Below are positions 45,733-54,378 of a stretch of 64,000 bases of DNA, one piece after another. A program made the translations under genes and the position numbers. The notes under the pieces are model-generated. The model searched no databases, was not told where the DNA came from, and saw only the letters and a list, made by a program, of their open reading frames with translations. Position 1 is the first letter of the stretch. Each line of letters opens with the position of its first letter. Source of the stretch: Fabrea salina (lineage: Eukaryota; Ciliophora; Heterotrichea; Heterotrichida; Fabreidae). The stretch spans positions 1-64,000 of the forward strand of contig JALIHJ010000037.1 of assembly GCA_022984795.1 (NCBI GenBank), in the 5' to 3' direction.

Positions 45733-47589
45733 ATGGCACAAACTAACCCCGGAGTCATAGAACTAGAACACTCAATTGGGTACTCAGGAGAACACCTAAG
45801 GTCCATTGTGCTGCATCCTAACGGCAAGAACTACATTTACATCACGGGGGCTTGTGTTGTTATGGGCGACTTAGAAGACCCCAACGCCCAGGGGTTCCTT
45901 CGTGGACACGACGACACGGTTACTTGTGTAGGTGTTTCGCCCTCGGGTTCTTTTTTGGCTTCTGGACAAAAGGGCTACAACTCAGACGTGTTAGTTTGGG
46001 ATTTGAGTTCGCACGTTCTGCGTTACCGCCTAAGTGAGCATGATCACGAAGTTGTGTGTTTAGACTTTTCTAGTGACGACAGACTTTTGGTTTCTTGTGG
46101 AAACTCTTCAGACAAGAAGATGTTTGTTTGGGACTGTTCGACAGGGTGTATTGTGGCTTCTACTCAGTTGGACCCAAGTCCTACAATTTGTGTGAAGTTT
46201 GGAGGCTTTGTAAAGGACCCTAGTGGAAGGCCAACTTCTAACTACCAGTTTGTGACGGCAGGCAGCAAGAAGCTTGTGTACTGGTTGTTGGACCCTTTTA
46301 CAGGAGAAATCCAAAGCGAAGTTTTAAACACCAAGTCAGCTGTTAGGGAGTTTTGGAGTTTGGACTTTACCCCTGCAGGAGAAAGGTACTTGTTTGCAGG
46401 AACTGCTTCTGGAGACTTTTTCATGTTTGACATGAGGAGTTTGAACTTAGTTTGCACAGCAACTGTATGCTCTAGAGGAGTCAGGTCCTTGGTAGCCTTG
46501 ACTGAAGAGAGTCTGCTAGTAGGAGGAGGAGATGGCAGCTTGAGTATTTGGCACGTGCAGTCTTCAAGGTGCTTCGAAATGAACAAAATCAACTTAGTAG
46601 GAAGTATCTCAGGACTGAGTCCTTCTTCTTACTTCCACGAAGTGTTGGTTGGAACTATGCTGGGGTTCCAGTACAGAGTGACTCTTCCTGATTTGTCACA
46701 AGTGCTTTTGTCTGAGAACCACACTAAACCCATGACTTTTGTAAAGTTTCCAGAAAAAGTTTCTGACAAGTTCGCCACTGCCTCTGAAGACGGCACCATT
46801 AGGCTTTGGGACGGGTCTGACTACAAAGCGCTTTCAAGGTGTGTAGTTTCTAAAGCTGGAAGTCCACTGTGCTTTGTTTTGAACCTAGACTATATTATTT
46901 CTGGGTGGGAAGACGGAACGGTCAGGGCCTTTCGAACTGACACTGGAGAACAAGTTTGGAGCATCAACGAAGCGCATAAGGGAGGTGTTAGTTGCATAAC
47001 TCTTTCTAAGAACCAACTGTTTTTTGTGACTGGGGGCTTTGAGGGAGAAGTGCGCATTTGGGAACTTCGAACTAGAGAAATGGTTTCGCACCTTAAAGAG
47101 CACACTTCTAAAGTCACAGGACTTAAGTTACTTGAAGACGACGTGCACTTAGTGACTGTTTCAAAGGACAAAAGCATACTTACCTGGGACCTCCGCACAG
47201 ACAAAAGAATAGCTGCGCAGGCCCAAAGAATTGGGGCAATTAACTGTGTAGATAAAGTGCCAGAAGTGAGCCAAGTGGTTACAGCAGGCAAGGAAAGAAG
47301 AATTACTAAGTGGGACTTAAGACAAACACAGCCAATAGCTAGTGTAGAAGCAGCCCCTGGACAAGGAGACGAAGTGCTGTGCTTGGCCATAAGTAACTCA
47401 GGCAGGTACCTAGCAACTGGTGGGGAAGGCATGGTGATGCGCTTGTGGGATTTGAACACTCTTAGACTACTAGGAGAAGGTCTAGGACATTCTTCGCAGA
47501 TTGTTGGAATAGCTTGGGCTTATGACGACAGGCAAATTGCCACGGTGGGCAGAGACAACTGCACTATGGTTTGGAATATTTTTTTATAA
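45733..47589 (+). CDS. CFAP52: CFAP52 (WDR16)-like ciliary WD40 protein
   Basis: The 618-residue product has about 12-13 WD40 repeats, fitting the two-propeller CFAP52. Family wording includes the start IELEHSIGYSGEHLRSIVLHPNGKNYIY, GDLEDPNAQGFLRGHDDTVTCVGVSPSGSFLASGQKGYNSDVLVWDL, EAHKGGVSCITLS...VTGGFEGEVRIWEL and the closing VGRDNCTMVWNI. CFAP52 is a microtubule inner protein of ciliary doublets. In a ciliate it is expected in all axonemes. Its last 6 bp overlap the 3' end of the convergent gene. Confidence 0.85.
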   Translation: MAQTNPGVIELEHSIGYSGEHLRSIVLHPNGKNYIYITGACVVMGDLEDPNAQGFLRGHDDTVTCVGVSPSGSFLASGQKGYNSDVLVWDLSSHVLRYRLSEHDHEVVCLDFSSDDRLLVSCGNSSDKKMFVWDCSTGCIVASTQLDPSPTICVKFGGFVKDPSGRPTSNYQFVTAGSKKLVYWLLDPFTGEIQSEVLNTKSAVREFWSLDFTPAGERYLFAGTASGDFFMFDMRSLNLVCTATVCSRGVRSLVALTEESLLVGGGDGSLSIWHVQSSRCFEMNKINLVGSISGLSPSSYFHEVLVGTMLGFQYRVTLPDLSQVLLSENHTKPMTFVKFPEKVSDKFATASEDGTIRLWDGSDYKALSRCVVSKAGSPLCFVLNLDYIISGWEDGTVRAFRTDTGEQVWSINEAHKGGVSCITLSKNQLFFVTGGFEGEVRIWELRTREMVSHLKEHTSKVTGLKLLEDDVHLVTVSKDKSILTWDLRTDKRIAAQAQRIGAINCVDKVPEVSQVVTAGKERRITKWDLRQTQPIASVEAAPGQGDEVLCLAISNSGRYLATGGEGMVMRLWDLNTLRLLGEGLGHSSQIVGIAWAYDDRQIATVGRDNCTMVWNIFL

Positions 47590-48084
47590 CTTACGGCTAA
47601 AAGTGTCATATCTGGACTCGAAGTTAGGAGTTTTGGTTCTTCGTCTGTTTGGTCTTTTAGTGGGGACGTCTGTGGCAGTTAAGTCGAACAACAAGCTGTT
47701 ATCAAGGGAAGACTTGGTTCTTCTTTTAGTTTTGTTGCTGAAAAAGCTTCTGATGCGTAGCATTTCTTGGTGCTTTTTTTGGAAGCTTTTTCTCATCATA
47801 AGGTTTTGTCTGCGGTCTTTAGAGAGTTTGAGTTTATAGGACTCTTGGTCTTTTGCTTTGATAAGTTTTCTCTGTAAGTTGACTTTGTCTTTGAGTTCTG
47901 AGAACTTCTTCATGCGTTGTTGGAGTTCTTCAGTTGTGTGTTTATAAGGAAATAAGTTGGATAAATCAGGTTTTTCCTTGGAGTTTTTTCTTTCTTTTGA
48001 AAAGACAATATCGGTCTTTTCGTTTGCTTTTGCAAAGGTTTCGAAGGAGTGGTTAACAATATTGCTTGCAAACGGTCTCCACAT
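47584..48084 (-). CDS. Hypothetical basic coiled-coil protein, 166 aa
   Basis: I do not recognise a family. The protein is strongly basic (many Lys and Arg) and helical between about 50 and 115 (TEELQQRMKKFSELKDKVNLQRKLIKAKDQ). The C-terminus is basic and probably disordered (KTKRRTKSSLDN, KRPNRRRTKTPNFESRYDTF). It has no membrane segment. Such sequences occur in cytoskeleton- and basal-body-associated proteins, but no motif proves that. It starts 9 bp from the divergent TMUB-like gene and overlaps CFAP52 by 6 bp at the 3' end. Confidence 0.65.
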   Translation of the reverse strand: MWRPFASNIVNHSFETFAKANEKTDIVFSKERKNSKEKPDLSNLFPYKHTTEELQQRMKKFSELKDKVNLQRKLIKAKDQESYKLKLSKDRRQNLMMRKSFQKKHQEMLRIRSFFSNKTKRRTKSSLDNSLLFDLTATDVPTKRPNRRRTKTPNFESRYDTFSRKL

Positions 48085-48093
48085 TATAGTACT

Positions 48094-48624
48094 ATGGAGT
48101 CCGAGCTGTATTTAGGAGTAGGAGTAGCTGTGGTTTTGATGTTTTTTGGATACAAACTAGCTGTAACTCCAAGTGTCACTAGAGAAACACCAACTGTGCA
48201 GGGCTCAGTCATCAGAGTCAAAGTAATCACTGCAAGCCAAACTAAAGCAGTAGAAATACACTCTTCCAGTTCTGTAGAACAACTAGCTCCTCAAGTGTTC
48301 ACACCTAGTGAACTTGAGTCTAAAACTCCTGTCTTTGTGCACATGGGACGTCGCCTTCAGAACAACCGCAGTTTAGTTGAACAAGGAATTACTCATGAAG
48401 CCAACTTGCACGTCCAACTTGCAAATGCTTCCAGACCTCCTCCAGGCACTTCTGAAGTTGTGCCTTACAGACTGCTTTTGGCGCTTACAGGGTTGTTTTT
48501 AGGAATTTTGTGGGGCATTAGGTACAACTACCCCTTTTACTTTGCAAAAGTTCCTACAGTGTTACTGGGTGCTTTTTCGTGTTTGTGGACTTTTGTGGCT
48601 CTTTCGTACTTAAAAGGGTCTTAG
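48094..48624 (+). CDS. TMUB-like transmembrane ubiquitin-like protein
   Basis: The 176-residue product has a membrane helix at about 5-22 (LYLGVGVAVVLMFFGYKLA), a ubiquitin-like domain at about 35-115 (VIRVKVITASQTKAVEI, VFVHMGRRLQNNRSLVEQGI) and two closely spaced C-terminal helices (LLLALTGLFLGILWGIRYN and VPTVLLGAFSCLWTFVALSYL). This topology of one helix, UBL and two helices matches TMUB1/TMUB2, which act near ER-associated degradation and membrane trafficking. It is shorter than animal TMUB proteins. The divergent gene's ATG lies 9 bp away. Confidence 0.82.
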   Translation: MESELYLGVGVAVVLMFFGYKLAVTPSVTRETPTVQGSVIRVKVITASQTKAVEIHSSSSVEQLAPQVFTPSELESKTPVFVHMGRRLQNNRSLVEQGITHEANLHVQLANASRPPPGTSEVVPYRLLLALTGLFLGILWGIRYNYPFYFAKVPTVLLGAFSCLWTFVALSYLKGS

Positions 48625-48631
48625 TGTTACA

Positions 48632-49708
48632 TTATGCATGTTTTTTCTTTAATAAGAACTTATCTAAGCTTTGGTAGTACTCATAATTAGTTTGGACGCT
48701 CATTTCAAGTAGTTTGTGGATGTTTTCTAGTCGTTTGGCTTCGAAGTGTTGGTGTTCTAGCTTTATTTGGGCTTCTATCTTCTTTAGGTGGGTGTTGTAA
48801 CTATCTAGGTATTCAGATAAGTTTTTGCGTTTAAACTTAGCTTTTTCTAGGGCTTTTAACTTAGCAAGTTCTTTTAGTGTAGTTTTGTATTGAATAAACG
48901 CGTTTTGGATGCTGGTTTGGTGGAACATTGACTCGTAGAGTTCATTGTGGATGTTGGCAAAACTCCAAGTGGGGGTGGAAGTGTCTTTGTCAGAGTCTGG
49001 TATTTGCACATGGACTTCCTGGGAGTTTTCGAGACAGTCAATGTACAGTATGCCAGCGTTGTAAAACTCAACTGTGGGTTTGTGTTTAAACTGGATTTCT
49101 CTATCTATATTAATTATTTGGTCGTCAGCAGGAACAAAGGGGATAGAGAACAGTCCTTTCATAGCTACTTCAAACTCAGAGTACACTGTTGATATGGAGT
49201 CTAGAAAAGGCTTTTGTGGGGTAGAAGGTAGCACTAGTTTCTCAGACTTTAAAAAGTTGTTTAAGATTTCTGAGTCCTTGAAAATGTGGTGGTTGTGGAC
49301 AACTCGCAAGTACTTTTCGAGACAGAACCTTCTTTCTTCAAGGAACCTTTGGTTGCTTCGGTTGTGGAGTCCGTTTGAAGGAAGGCAAGGAATACTAGTT
49401 CCTGGGTAAGTCTCAGAAAGTGCTTGGTGGAGTTTCCGGAAGTCACTGTACCTTCTACTGACTTTGCACTCTGGGTTTTGCGAAACCACTGTATAAGTAT
49501 GATGGACCTTAAGCTTCAGCCAGTCTTCACTTACAAGGTGAGGCCCCTCAACATAAATGGGCTTTTGAGCACTAGGAACAACAGGCTCCTCTAAGACGTG
49601 GGTTTCTTCAAGGGGCTTTTTGAGTTTAATGTTTGAGTTTTTTAGGTCAACGGACTCCCACATACTTTTGGAAAGGTTAATTTCTTGGCAATAGGAGTTT
49701 CCAGACAT
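48632..49708 (-). CDS. PX-domain sorting nexin (SNX1/Vps5-like)
   Basis: The product has 358 residues. A PX domain spans about 65-165, with VHHTYTVVSQNPECKVSRRYSDFRKLHQALSETYPGTSIPCLP; the RRYSDF basic loop and the proline-rich loop are those that bind PI3P. The C-terminal about 190 residues are helical, consistent with a BAR domain as in the Vps5/SNX1 branch. It would act on endosome tubulation and recycling with retromer-like complexes. Its start is 9 bp from the divergent CCCH gene. Confidence 0.85.
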   Translation of the reverse strand: MSGNSYCQEINLSKSMWESVDLKNSNIKLKKPLEETHVLEEPVVPSAQKPIYVEGPHLVSEDWLKLKVHHTYTVVSQNPECKVSRRYSDFRKLHQALSETYPGTSIPCLPSNGLHNRSNQRFLEERRFCLEKYLRVVHNHHIFKDSEILNNFLKSEKLVLPSTPQKPFLDSISTVYSEFEVAMKGLFSIPFVPADDQIINIDREIQFKHKPTVEFYNAGILYIDCLENSQEVHVQIPDSDKDTSTPTWSFANIHNELYESMFHQTSIQNAFIQYKTTLKELAKLKALEKAKFKRKNLSEYLDSYNTHLKKIEAQIKLEHQHFEAKRLENIHKLLEMSVQTNYEYYQSLDKFLLKKKHA

Positions 49709-49717
49709 TTAATATAA

Positions 49718-51565
49718 ATGCAAACACAACAGTGTAAGTTCGGAGCAAACTGCTTGAGGCCAGACTGCAGGTTCCAGCACAACATTACCAAGTTCAATAT
49801 ACCTTGTATTCACCACTTGAATGGCAGATGCCTTAAAGGGGACCACTGTCCTTACCAACACGCCGCACAACCTAAAAGCAATTCGGTTAGAAAGGGCCCA
49901 GAAACTCAGCACCAGAACACTGCCCCAACCCAATCCGCTGGGCCTGAAGTTCCTGACATTCAACCTCGTGAAATCCCTAGTATTCAAGCGCCTGCTAAAA
50001 CCCAACCAGCTAGTGTTGAAGCCACAAAACCTGAAATTCCTAGTATCCGGACTCCTTCAACTCAGGCACCTCAGATTGAGCCTCCGAAAAAAAGTGCTGT
50101 CAATGAATTTCCTTCCATCCAACCCCAGACTGAAGCTCCTAAGCCAACAGAAGTTCCTCCGATCCAACCCCCTAAACTAGGAACTCCCCAGACTGAAGCT
50201 CCTAAGCCAACAGAAGTTCCTCCGATTCAGCCCCCTAAACTAGAAACTTCAAACCAAGCTGCTGCATTTCAGCTCTCTCAAATTCAACCTCCAAACCAAG
50301 ACACTGGATCAGAGATCCCCAATATTCGACCTCCAAACCAAACCACTCTACAGGCCGCTGAAGTTGCACCACCTACTAAGTTATCACAAACTACCGCACC
50401 AGAATTAGTTAAAATTCCTGAAATTCAAGCTCCTCAAAAAACCACACCTAAAATTAAAGTTCCTCAAAAAGCCACCAAAAAACCAGAACCCCAAAAAGAA
50501 GAACAAAAATCAGACCAAACAATAACAATAGGGTCAGTGAGTCTACCTACAAGCAAGTCCAGCAAGGTGCAGTTTTCAGTCCAGCCAAAAACATTTGAAG
50601 AAATCATGAGAGAAAAACAACTTAAAAAACAACAACAACTGCAACAAAACACCAAAAAAGACGTTAAGCAAAAACCAGCTCCAGAACCCAAAAAACAACA
50701 AAGAATAGTTAACACCGAAGCACTTAAACGCAAGTCAGAAACCCAAAACCCCAACCTTAAGAAGCCCAAACCTACCCCAGAAGAGCCAGAAGACCTCCAA
50801 AGAATCTGTGACGAAATGATAACAGTCCAAGAAGCCACACACAACTCACCCAACCCTTTTTCAGAAGAAGCAACTTTAGAGTTCACTAAAACTCCAAGTC
50901 AAACAGCACTTAAAGAAGACGAAGAACCCAAAATGCCTGAGATCAAAGATATCAGAGAAAGCACCTCAGCTGAAAGAGTCGTTAACCTCAGCCAAAGAAA
51001 GTCTTCGCTCACAAAGCCAGAATCTAGAATTCTTTCACTCGAAGAAATCAAAGCCCGCAAAGCCAAAAAGAAACAAGAAGAAGCTAAGGCCCAAAGCAGT
51101 GTTCCTCCAGTCGAAGAAACTAAACTCAAAAACAAACCAGAAGTTAAGCCCCAAAGCCATGTTCCTCCAGTCGAAGAAACTAAAGCCAAAAACAAACCAG
51201 AAGCTAAGCTCACAAGTCCCCCTAAAATTATTCCTGCTAAAAGACAAACTACCTCCCAAGAAACCCCTGTCAAAAAAATAAAAGCACCCATAGTTTCCAG
51301 AAAAGAGTGGAAACCCGTTGCAGAAATAGTTAACTCTTTGGACTTGGACAACTGGGAAGGCGAAAACTTAACCTCAACAGAAATCCAGGAGAGAAAAACC
51401 ATAGCTTCTAAACTAGCCACTCCTGAAGGCTTCACGGAGATTCTGGAACAACTCCAAGAAAAAGTAAACGCACTCAACGTACAACCACAACCTGACCCTG
51501 AGTTCGAAAAACTAACTCTCAACGAGCAAATAGACTTTTTGTACCAAAAAATTGTAACTAATTAA
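49718..51565 (+). CDS. CCCH zinc-finger protein with Pro-rich repeats
   Basis: The 615-residue product begins with CCCH zinc fingers at residues 6-22 (CKFGANCLRPDCRFQH) and 29-48 (CIHHLNGRCLKGDHCPYQH), spacing typical of RNA-binding fingers. A long Pro/Thr/Lys-rich low-complexity middle (about 60-430) contains tandem repeats, including EAPKPTEVPPIQPPK twice and PPVEETK/KNKPE twice. The C-terminal 60 residues are helical (TILEQLQEKV, LTLNEQIDFLYQKI) and may be an interaction domain. mRNA processing or export is likely, as for ZC3H11A-type proteins; no orthologue is assigned. Near 50050-50470 the codons become more A/T-ending. Confidence 0.8.
   Translation: MQTQQCKFGANCLRPDCRFQHNITKFNIPCIHHLNGRCLKGDHCPYQHAAQPKSNSVRKGPETQHQNTAPTQSAGPEVPDIQPREIPSIQAPAKTQPASVEATKPEIPSIRTPSTQAPQIEPPKKSAVNEFPSIQPQTEAPKPTEVPPIQPPKLGTPQTEAPKPTEVPPIQPPKLETSNQAAAFQLSQIQPPNQDTGSEIPNIRPPNQTTLQAAEVAPPTKLSQTTAPELVKIPEIQAPQKTTPKIKVPQKATKKPEPQKEEQKSDQTITIGSVSLPTSKSSKVQFSVQPKTFEEIMREKQLKKQQQLQQNTKKDVKQKPAPEPKKQQRIVNTEALKRKSETQNPNLKKPKPTPEEPEDLQRICDEMITVQEATHNSPNPFSEEATLEFTKTPSQTALKEDEEPKMPEIKDIRESTSAERVVNLSQRKSSLTKPESRILSLEEIKARKAKKKQEEAKAQSSVPPVEETKLKNKPEVKPQSHVPPVEETKAKNKPEAKLTSPPKIIPAKRQTTSQETPVKKIKAPIVSRKEWKPVAEIVNSLDLDNWEGENLTSTEIQERKTIASKLATPEGFTEILEQLQEKVNALNVQPQPDPEFEKLTLNEQIDFLYQKIVTN
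50125..50249 (+). repeat. Tandem repeat within the CCCH gene (about 60 bp, two copies)
   Basis: A unit encoding QTEAPKPTEVPPIQPPKL is present twice in tandem, at about 50127-50179 and 50190-50242, with near-identical DNA. The copies differ by a single third-position change in the shared part (CCGATCCAACC versus CCGATTCAGCC), so the duplication is probably recent. Confidence 0.75.
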
Positions 51566-51576
51566 AGGGGGCTATA

Positions 51577-52203
51577 ATGGACGAAGCTGAAGTAGTTAAA
51601 CTAGCTGATCGGTTAAAGAAACTCCAAGAAGAGGTTTCTGTGCACACGCAGGACCTAGCTATCCAAGCACAGAAACTCCCTCCTCTGCTCAAAAAAGAAA
51701 TAGCTGAAATCTACTCCCAATATGGAGGCATCCAAATTCTACATAACCTCTTAAACATCCCTATGGAGTGCATACGCGACTGGCACAAACAGCTCCTAAG
51801 AGACCCAAATTCCTTTTTCAAAGAGAAACTTACTCGGTTCAGCAAGTCCAATTTCATCAGTAAGATTCTGGGGACCACTGAAGCAGCTCCTAAGAATCCT
51901 ACAAGTAAACTCAAGTTAAGAAGAGTTAAGTTCCCAGAACAAATGAACCAGCACACAGTTAGGAGAGTGCTGGAAGACCAAGAAATACTGGTGCTTGAGC
52001 AGATCAAGCGGTGGTTGTCTCAAGACAAACAAAAACTAGTGTTCACTCAAAAAATCAAAAAAGAAATCTGCAGACTAGTACTGAAAGTTGGGCACCCCAC
52101 TCCAGTTGCGCTGTTCTTAGGAGTTGCTCCCCAAAAAATCGAAGGATGGACTAAAGACTTTTTGAGTGTAATTGAAGAAGAGCCTTGGCTATACCACAGT
52201 TAA
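51577..52203 (+). CDS. Hypothetical protein with two HTH-like segments, 208 aa
   Basis: I do not recognise a family. Two segments look like homeodomain-type helix-turn-helix motifs: about 43-72 (YSQYGGIQILHNLLNIPMECIRDWHKQLL) and about 165-195 (KLVFTQKIKKEICRLVLKVGHPTPVALFLG...WTKDFL). Both share the pattern of a basic first helix and a final ...W.K/HK.L helix, as in transposase-type or Psq HTH pairs. A double HTH would allow DNA binding. No catalytic domain follows and the gene is intact, so if it came from a transposase it has been reduced to the DNA-binding part. It starts 11 bp after the CCCH gene and shares its stop TTAA with the convergent chitin synthase. Confidence 0.65.
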   Translation: MDEAEVVKLADRLKKLQEEVSVHTQDLAIQAQKLPPLLKKEIAEIYSQYGGIQILHNLLNIPMECIRDWHKQLLRDPNSFFKEKLTRFSKSNFISKILGTTEAAPKNPTSKLKLRRVKFPEQMNQHTVRRVLEDQEILVLEQIKRWLSQDKQKLVFTQKIKKEICRLVLKVGHPTPVALFLGVAPQKIEGWTKDFLSVIEEEPWLYHS

Positions 52204-54149
52204 TTAACTAAACGCCCACTGTCGAGTTTGTTTAAGCATGGGCCAGCTTTTTTCTTGCAGTTAGGGCATTTGCAGAGTCTTCTATTTACATTATAAGCAG
52301 CTTGTCTACAACTATAAACTAAAGAACCCACAGTCTTAGCAATGACTAAAGTGAAAATGCAAGTAGTCATTGCAAACACGTAAAGTTCGCCTGAAGGGTC
52401 CAGAGATAGCACTAAGACTCCCATAGAAACGTTTCCGAAGTACCACAGCAACACAATGAAGTTCCTGAACCTTCTGAAAGACCTTGCTTTTTCTTCAGCG
52501 TTCTTCACGTTCTGAGCCATGGAGTCGTTGCGGATTCCCCAGGAAACGTCGTGTATGTTGCAAAAGGCGTATATCATGTAAACACATAAGTAACACGGAA
52601 GCATGAATAAGTACTGTGTGATGCCCTTTGTCAAAGGCCTAAAATGTCCGTGCACAAATGCACAAATCAGTATTGTGAAGAATATCACGACTATGTATAG
52701 TATCACTATTCCAGTGATTTCGAATAAAAACAACTGGTAGATCGTAAGTCCCAAAGCTACGAGAGTCAGTACGCCTAAAATCCAAGAGCTCCATAAAAAC
52801 ACTTTTTTGTATCTGAAAACAGACTTGTTCTGGAGGGATATAAATACTAGTATGTTCAAGATTACGCCGTACAGCCCTACAGCTGAGTAACCTACTATTG
52901 CTTGCCACCCCGAGTCCCCCAGACTTATTCTGGAGACCACGTACAGGTACATTAAAAAGATCACCGGCGCAAAAGTTGCCACGAAGATGTTTAGGGAAAA
53001 GTAAGTGATGTAAATCACCAACACCAGTTTTCTGAAGCAGCTATGCTTCATCTGGAACAAGTTGCCGAACATCAGCAAAGTTTGCACAAAAGCAAACCTA
53101 GACCCGTTGATCCACCTCCTCCGCTGTTGCATGATGTTGGGGAAAGTGGTGGGCACGTCAGTAGCAGACTTGGCTTTTTCCACGTAACTCAAAATCCACT
53201 TGTACCCTGGGCGCAAAATAGTGGAGGTCCCTAGAAGTTGATCCTCCGCCAAAAACATATTAGCGCGCCAACAGTTGATTTTGGCATCTGGTCTGTAGGA
53301 GTAAAAGTAGTACTTGTCTAAAGGGTCACCGTTAATAGCTTCCCACCTGTAAGCACAGAACGCCCCAGGAAGTACTGTGACGAACCCAAACAAGCTTTCT
53401 AAGCTTTTGTCCATGAAGTGGGAAACCCGGTACTCGATGTCCTGGGATATCTCTATCAAGTGGCAGTACTTAGGGTCGTAAGCTCTGATTTCTCCACAAG
53501 CACCACCCACTTGGGCCCACCTTTCCATTTCGTCCACCAGCAAGTAAATTGCTTTTTCCGAGGGAATAGTTCCACAGTCAACTAGTACACAGTACTTAGG
53601 GTTGATGTGTGTGGCAAAGCACTTAAAGAACCACCTATGCGAGTTGATTTTTCCTCTGTTGACGTGTTTGAACCCCGAGACCATGTACATCTTGGGGTAG
53701 AACTCCCTAGGGTTCTTAGCTATTTCGAGTTCTGCTGCAAAGCAATGCAGGCTGTTTTCGTCGCCAGGTTCTAAGTTGTCTAGGTCAAATATGCCCATAG
53801 ACTTTCCGTACTCATTGATGGTGGGGTCTAGTTTTTCAAGCCCGTCCTGGACTATTGCAATTACTACGTTTTCGCTGCAAGTCCCAGTGTCCCTCATCCT
53901 TTCGGCATTAAGACAAATGGACCTTATGGTTTCTTGCAGTTCAAAAGAATTCTCATTGTAGATGGTGATGCAGATCAGAACTTTGCAAGGAATAGAGTGG
54001 CCGAGTTCCTGCAAGTAACGTGGAAAAACAGACGAGTCGTAGTTTGCTGGGTCGGCAAAGCTTACTCTGCGGTATTCGGGGCCTTCACTATCTGTAGATA
54101 TGGATGAAGGCTGCACTGGCAAAGTGCTGTACCCTGAGTCATTACTCAT
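52200..54149 (-). CDS. CHS: Chitin synthase
   Basis: The 649-residue product is a family GT2 chitin synthase. Visible are the nucleotide-sugar start VLICITIYNENSFELQETI, IVQDGLEK, the DCGTIP metal site (chitin synthase DxD-type), PGAFCAYRWEAINGD, EDQLLGTSTIL (catalytic ED) and the processivity motif QRRRW with its conserved RWINGS continuation, followed by about seven C-terminal membrane helices. It joins GlcNAc from UDP-GlcNAc into chitin at the plasma membrane. Several ciliates put chitin in cyst walls or loricae. The divergent neighbour encodes a giant Cys-rich surface protein. It is shorter than fungal enzymes because the N-terminal extension is small. Confidence 0.93.
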   Translation of the reverse strand: MSNDSGYSTLPVQPSSISTDSEGPEYRRVSFADPANYDSSVFPRYLQELGHSIPCKVLICITIYNENSFELQETIRSICLNAERMRDTGTCSENVVIAIVQDGLEKLDPTINEYGKSMGIFDLDNLEPGDENSLHCFAAELEIAKNPREFYPKMYMVSGFKHVNRGKINSHRWFFKCFATHINPKYCVLVDCGTIPSEKAIYLLVDEMERWAQVGGACGEIRAYDPKYCHLIEISQDIEYRVSHFMDKSLESLFGFVTVLPGAFCAYRWEAINGDPLDKYYFYSYRPDAKINCWRANMFLAEDQLLGTSTILRPGYKWILSYVEKAKSATDVPTTFPNIMQQRRRWINGSRFAFVQTLLMFGNLFQMKHSCFRKLVLVIYITYFSLNIFVATFAPVIFLMYLYVVSRISLGDSGWQAIVGYSAVGLYGVILNILVFISLQNKSVFRYKKVFLWSSWILGVLTLVALGLTIYQLFLFEITGIVILYIVVIFFTILICAFVHGHFRPLTKGITQYLFMLPCYLCVYMIYAFCNIHDVSWGIRNDSMAQNVKNAEEKARSFRRFRNFIVLLWYFGNVSMGVLVLSLDPSGELYVFAMTTCIFTLVIAKTVGSLVYSCRQAAYNVNRRLCKCPNCKKKAGPCLNKLDSGRLVN

Positions 54150-54209
54150 TTTTTATATTTGTTTAATTGAACTTCCTGATAATTTAGAACTTTTACTTGT
54201 AAAAATTAA

Positions 54210-54228
54210 TACTCCTACTGGAGGAGTA
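54210..54228. repeat. Inverted repeat in the chitin synthase/giant-gene promoter
   Basis: Arms TACTCCT (54210-54216) and AGGAGTA (54222-54228) flank a 5-base spacer. It lies in the 229-bp divergent intergenic region between chitin synthase and the giant Cys-rich gene and could be an operator or a transcript hairpin. Confidence 0.4.
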
Positions 54229-54303
54229 ATGTAGGGTAGTACCTGAAAGTAGTGACTTTAACTACTTCCTTATCCAGCCCCTTGATTTTAGGCAACATAC
54301 CAA

Positions 54304-54321
54304 AAAGAGAGCACTCTCTTT
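54304..54321. repeat. Second inverted repeat in the same promoter region
   Basis: Arms AAAGAGAG (54304-54311) and CTCTCTTT (54314-54321) are perfect inverses with a 2-base centre. This is the kind of near-palindrome bound by dimeric regulators. It is 58 bp upstream of the giant gene's ATG. Confidence 0.45.
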
Positions 54322-54378
54322 CTCAGCGATGCCATGATTTTAATTCAAAGGGGAACTTTTCAGTGCAGTGTAATAAAA

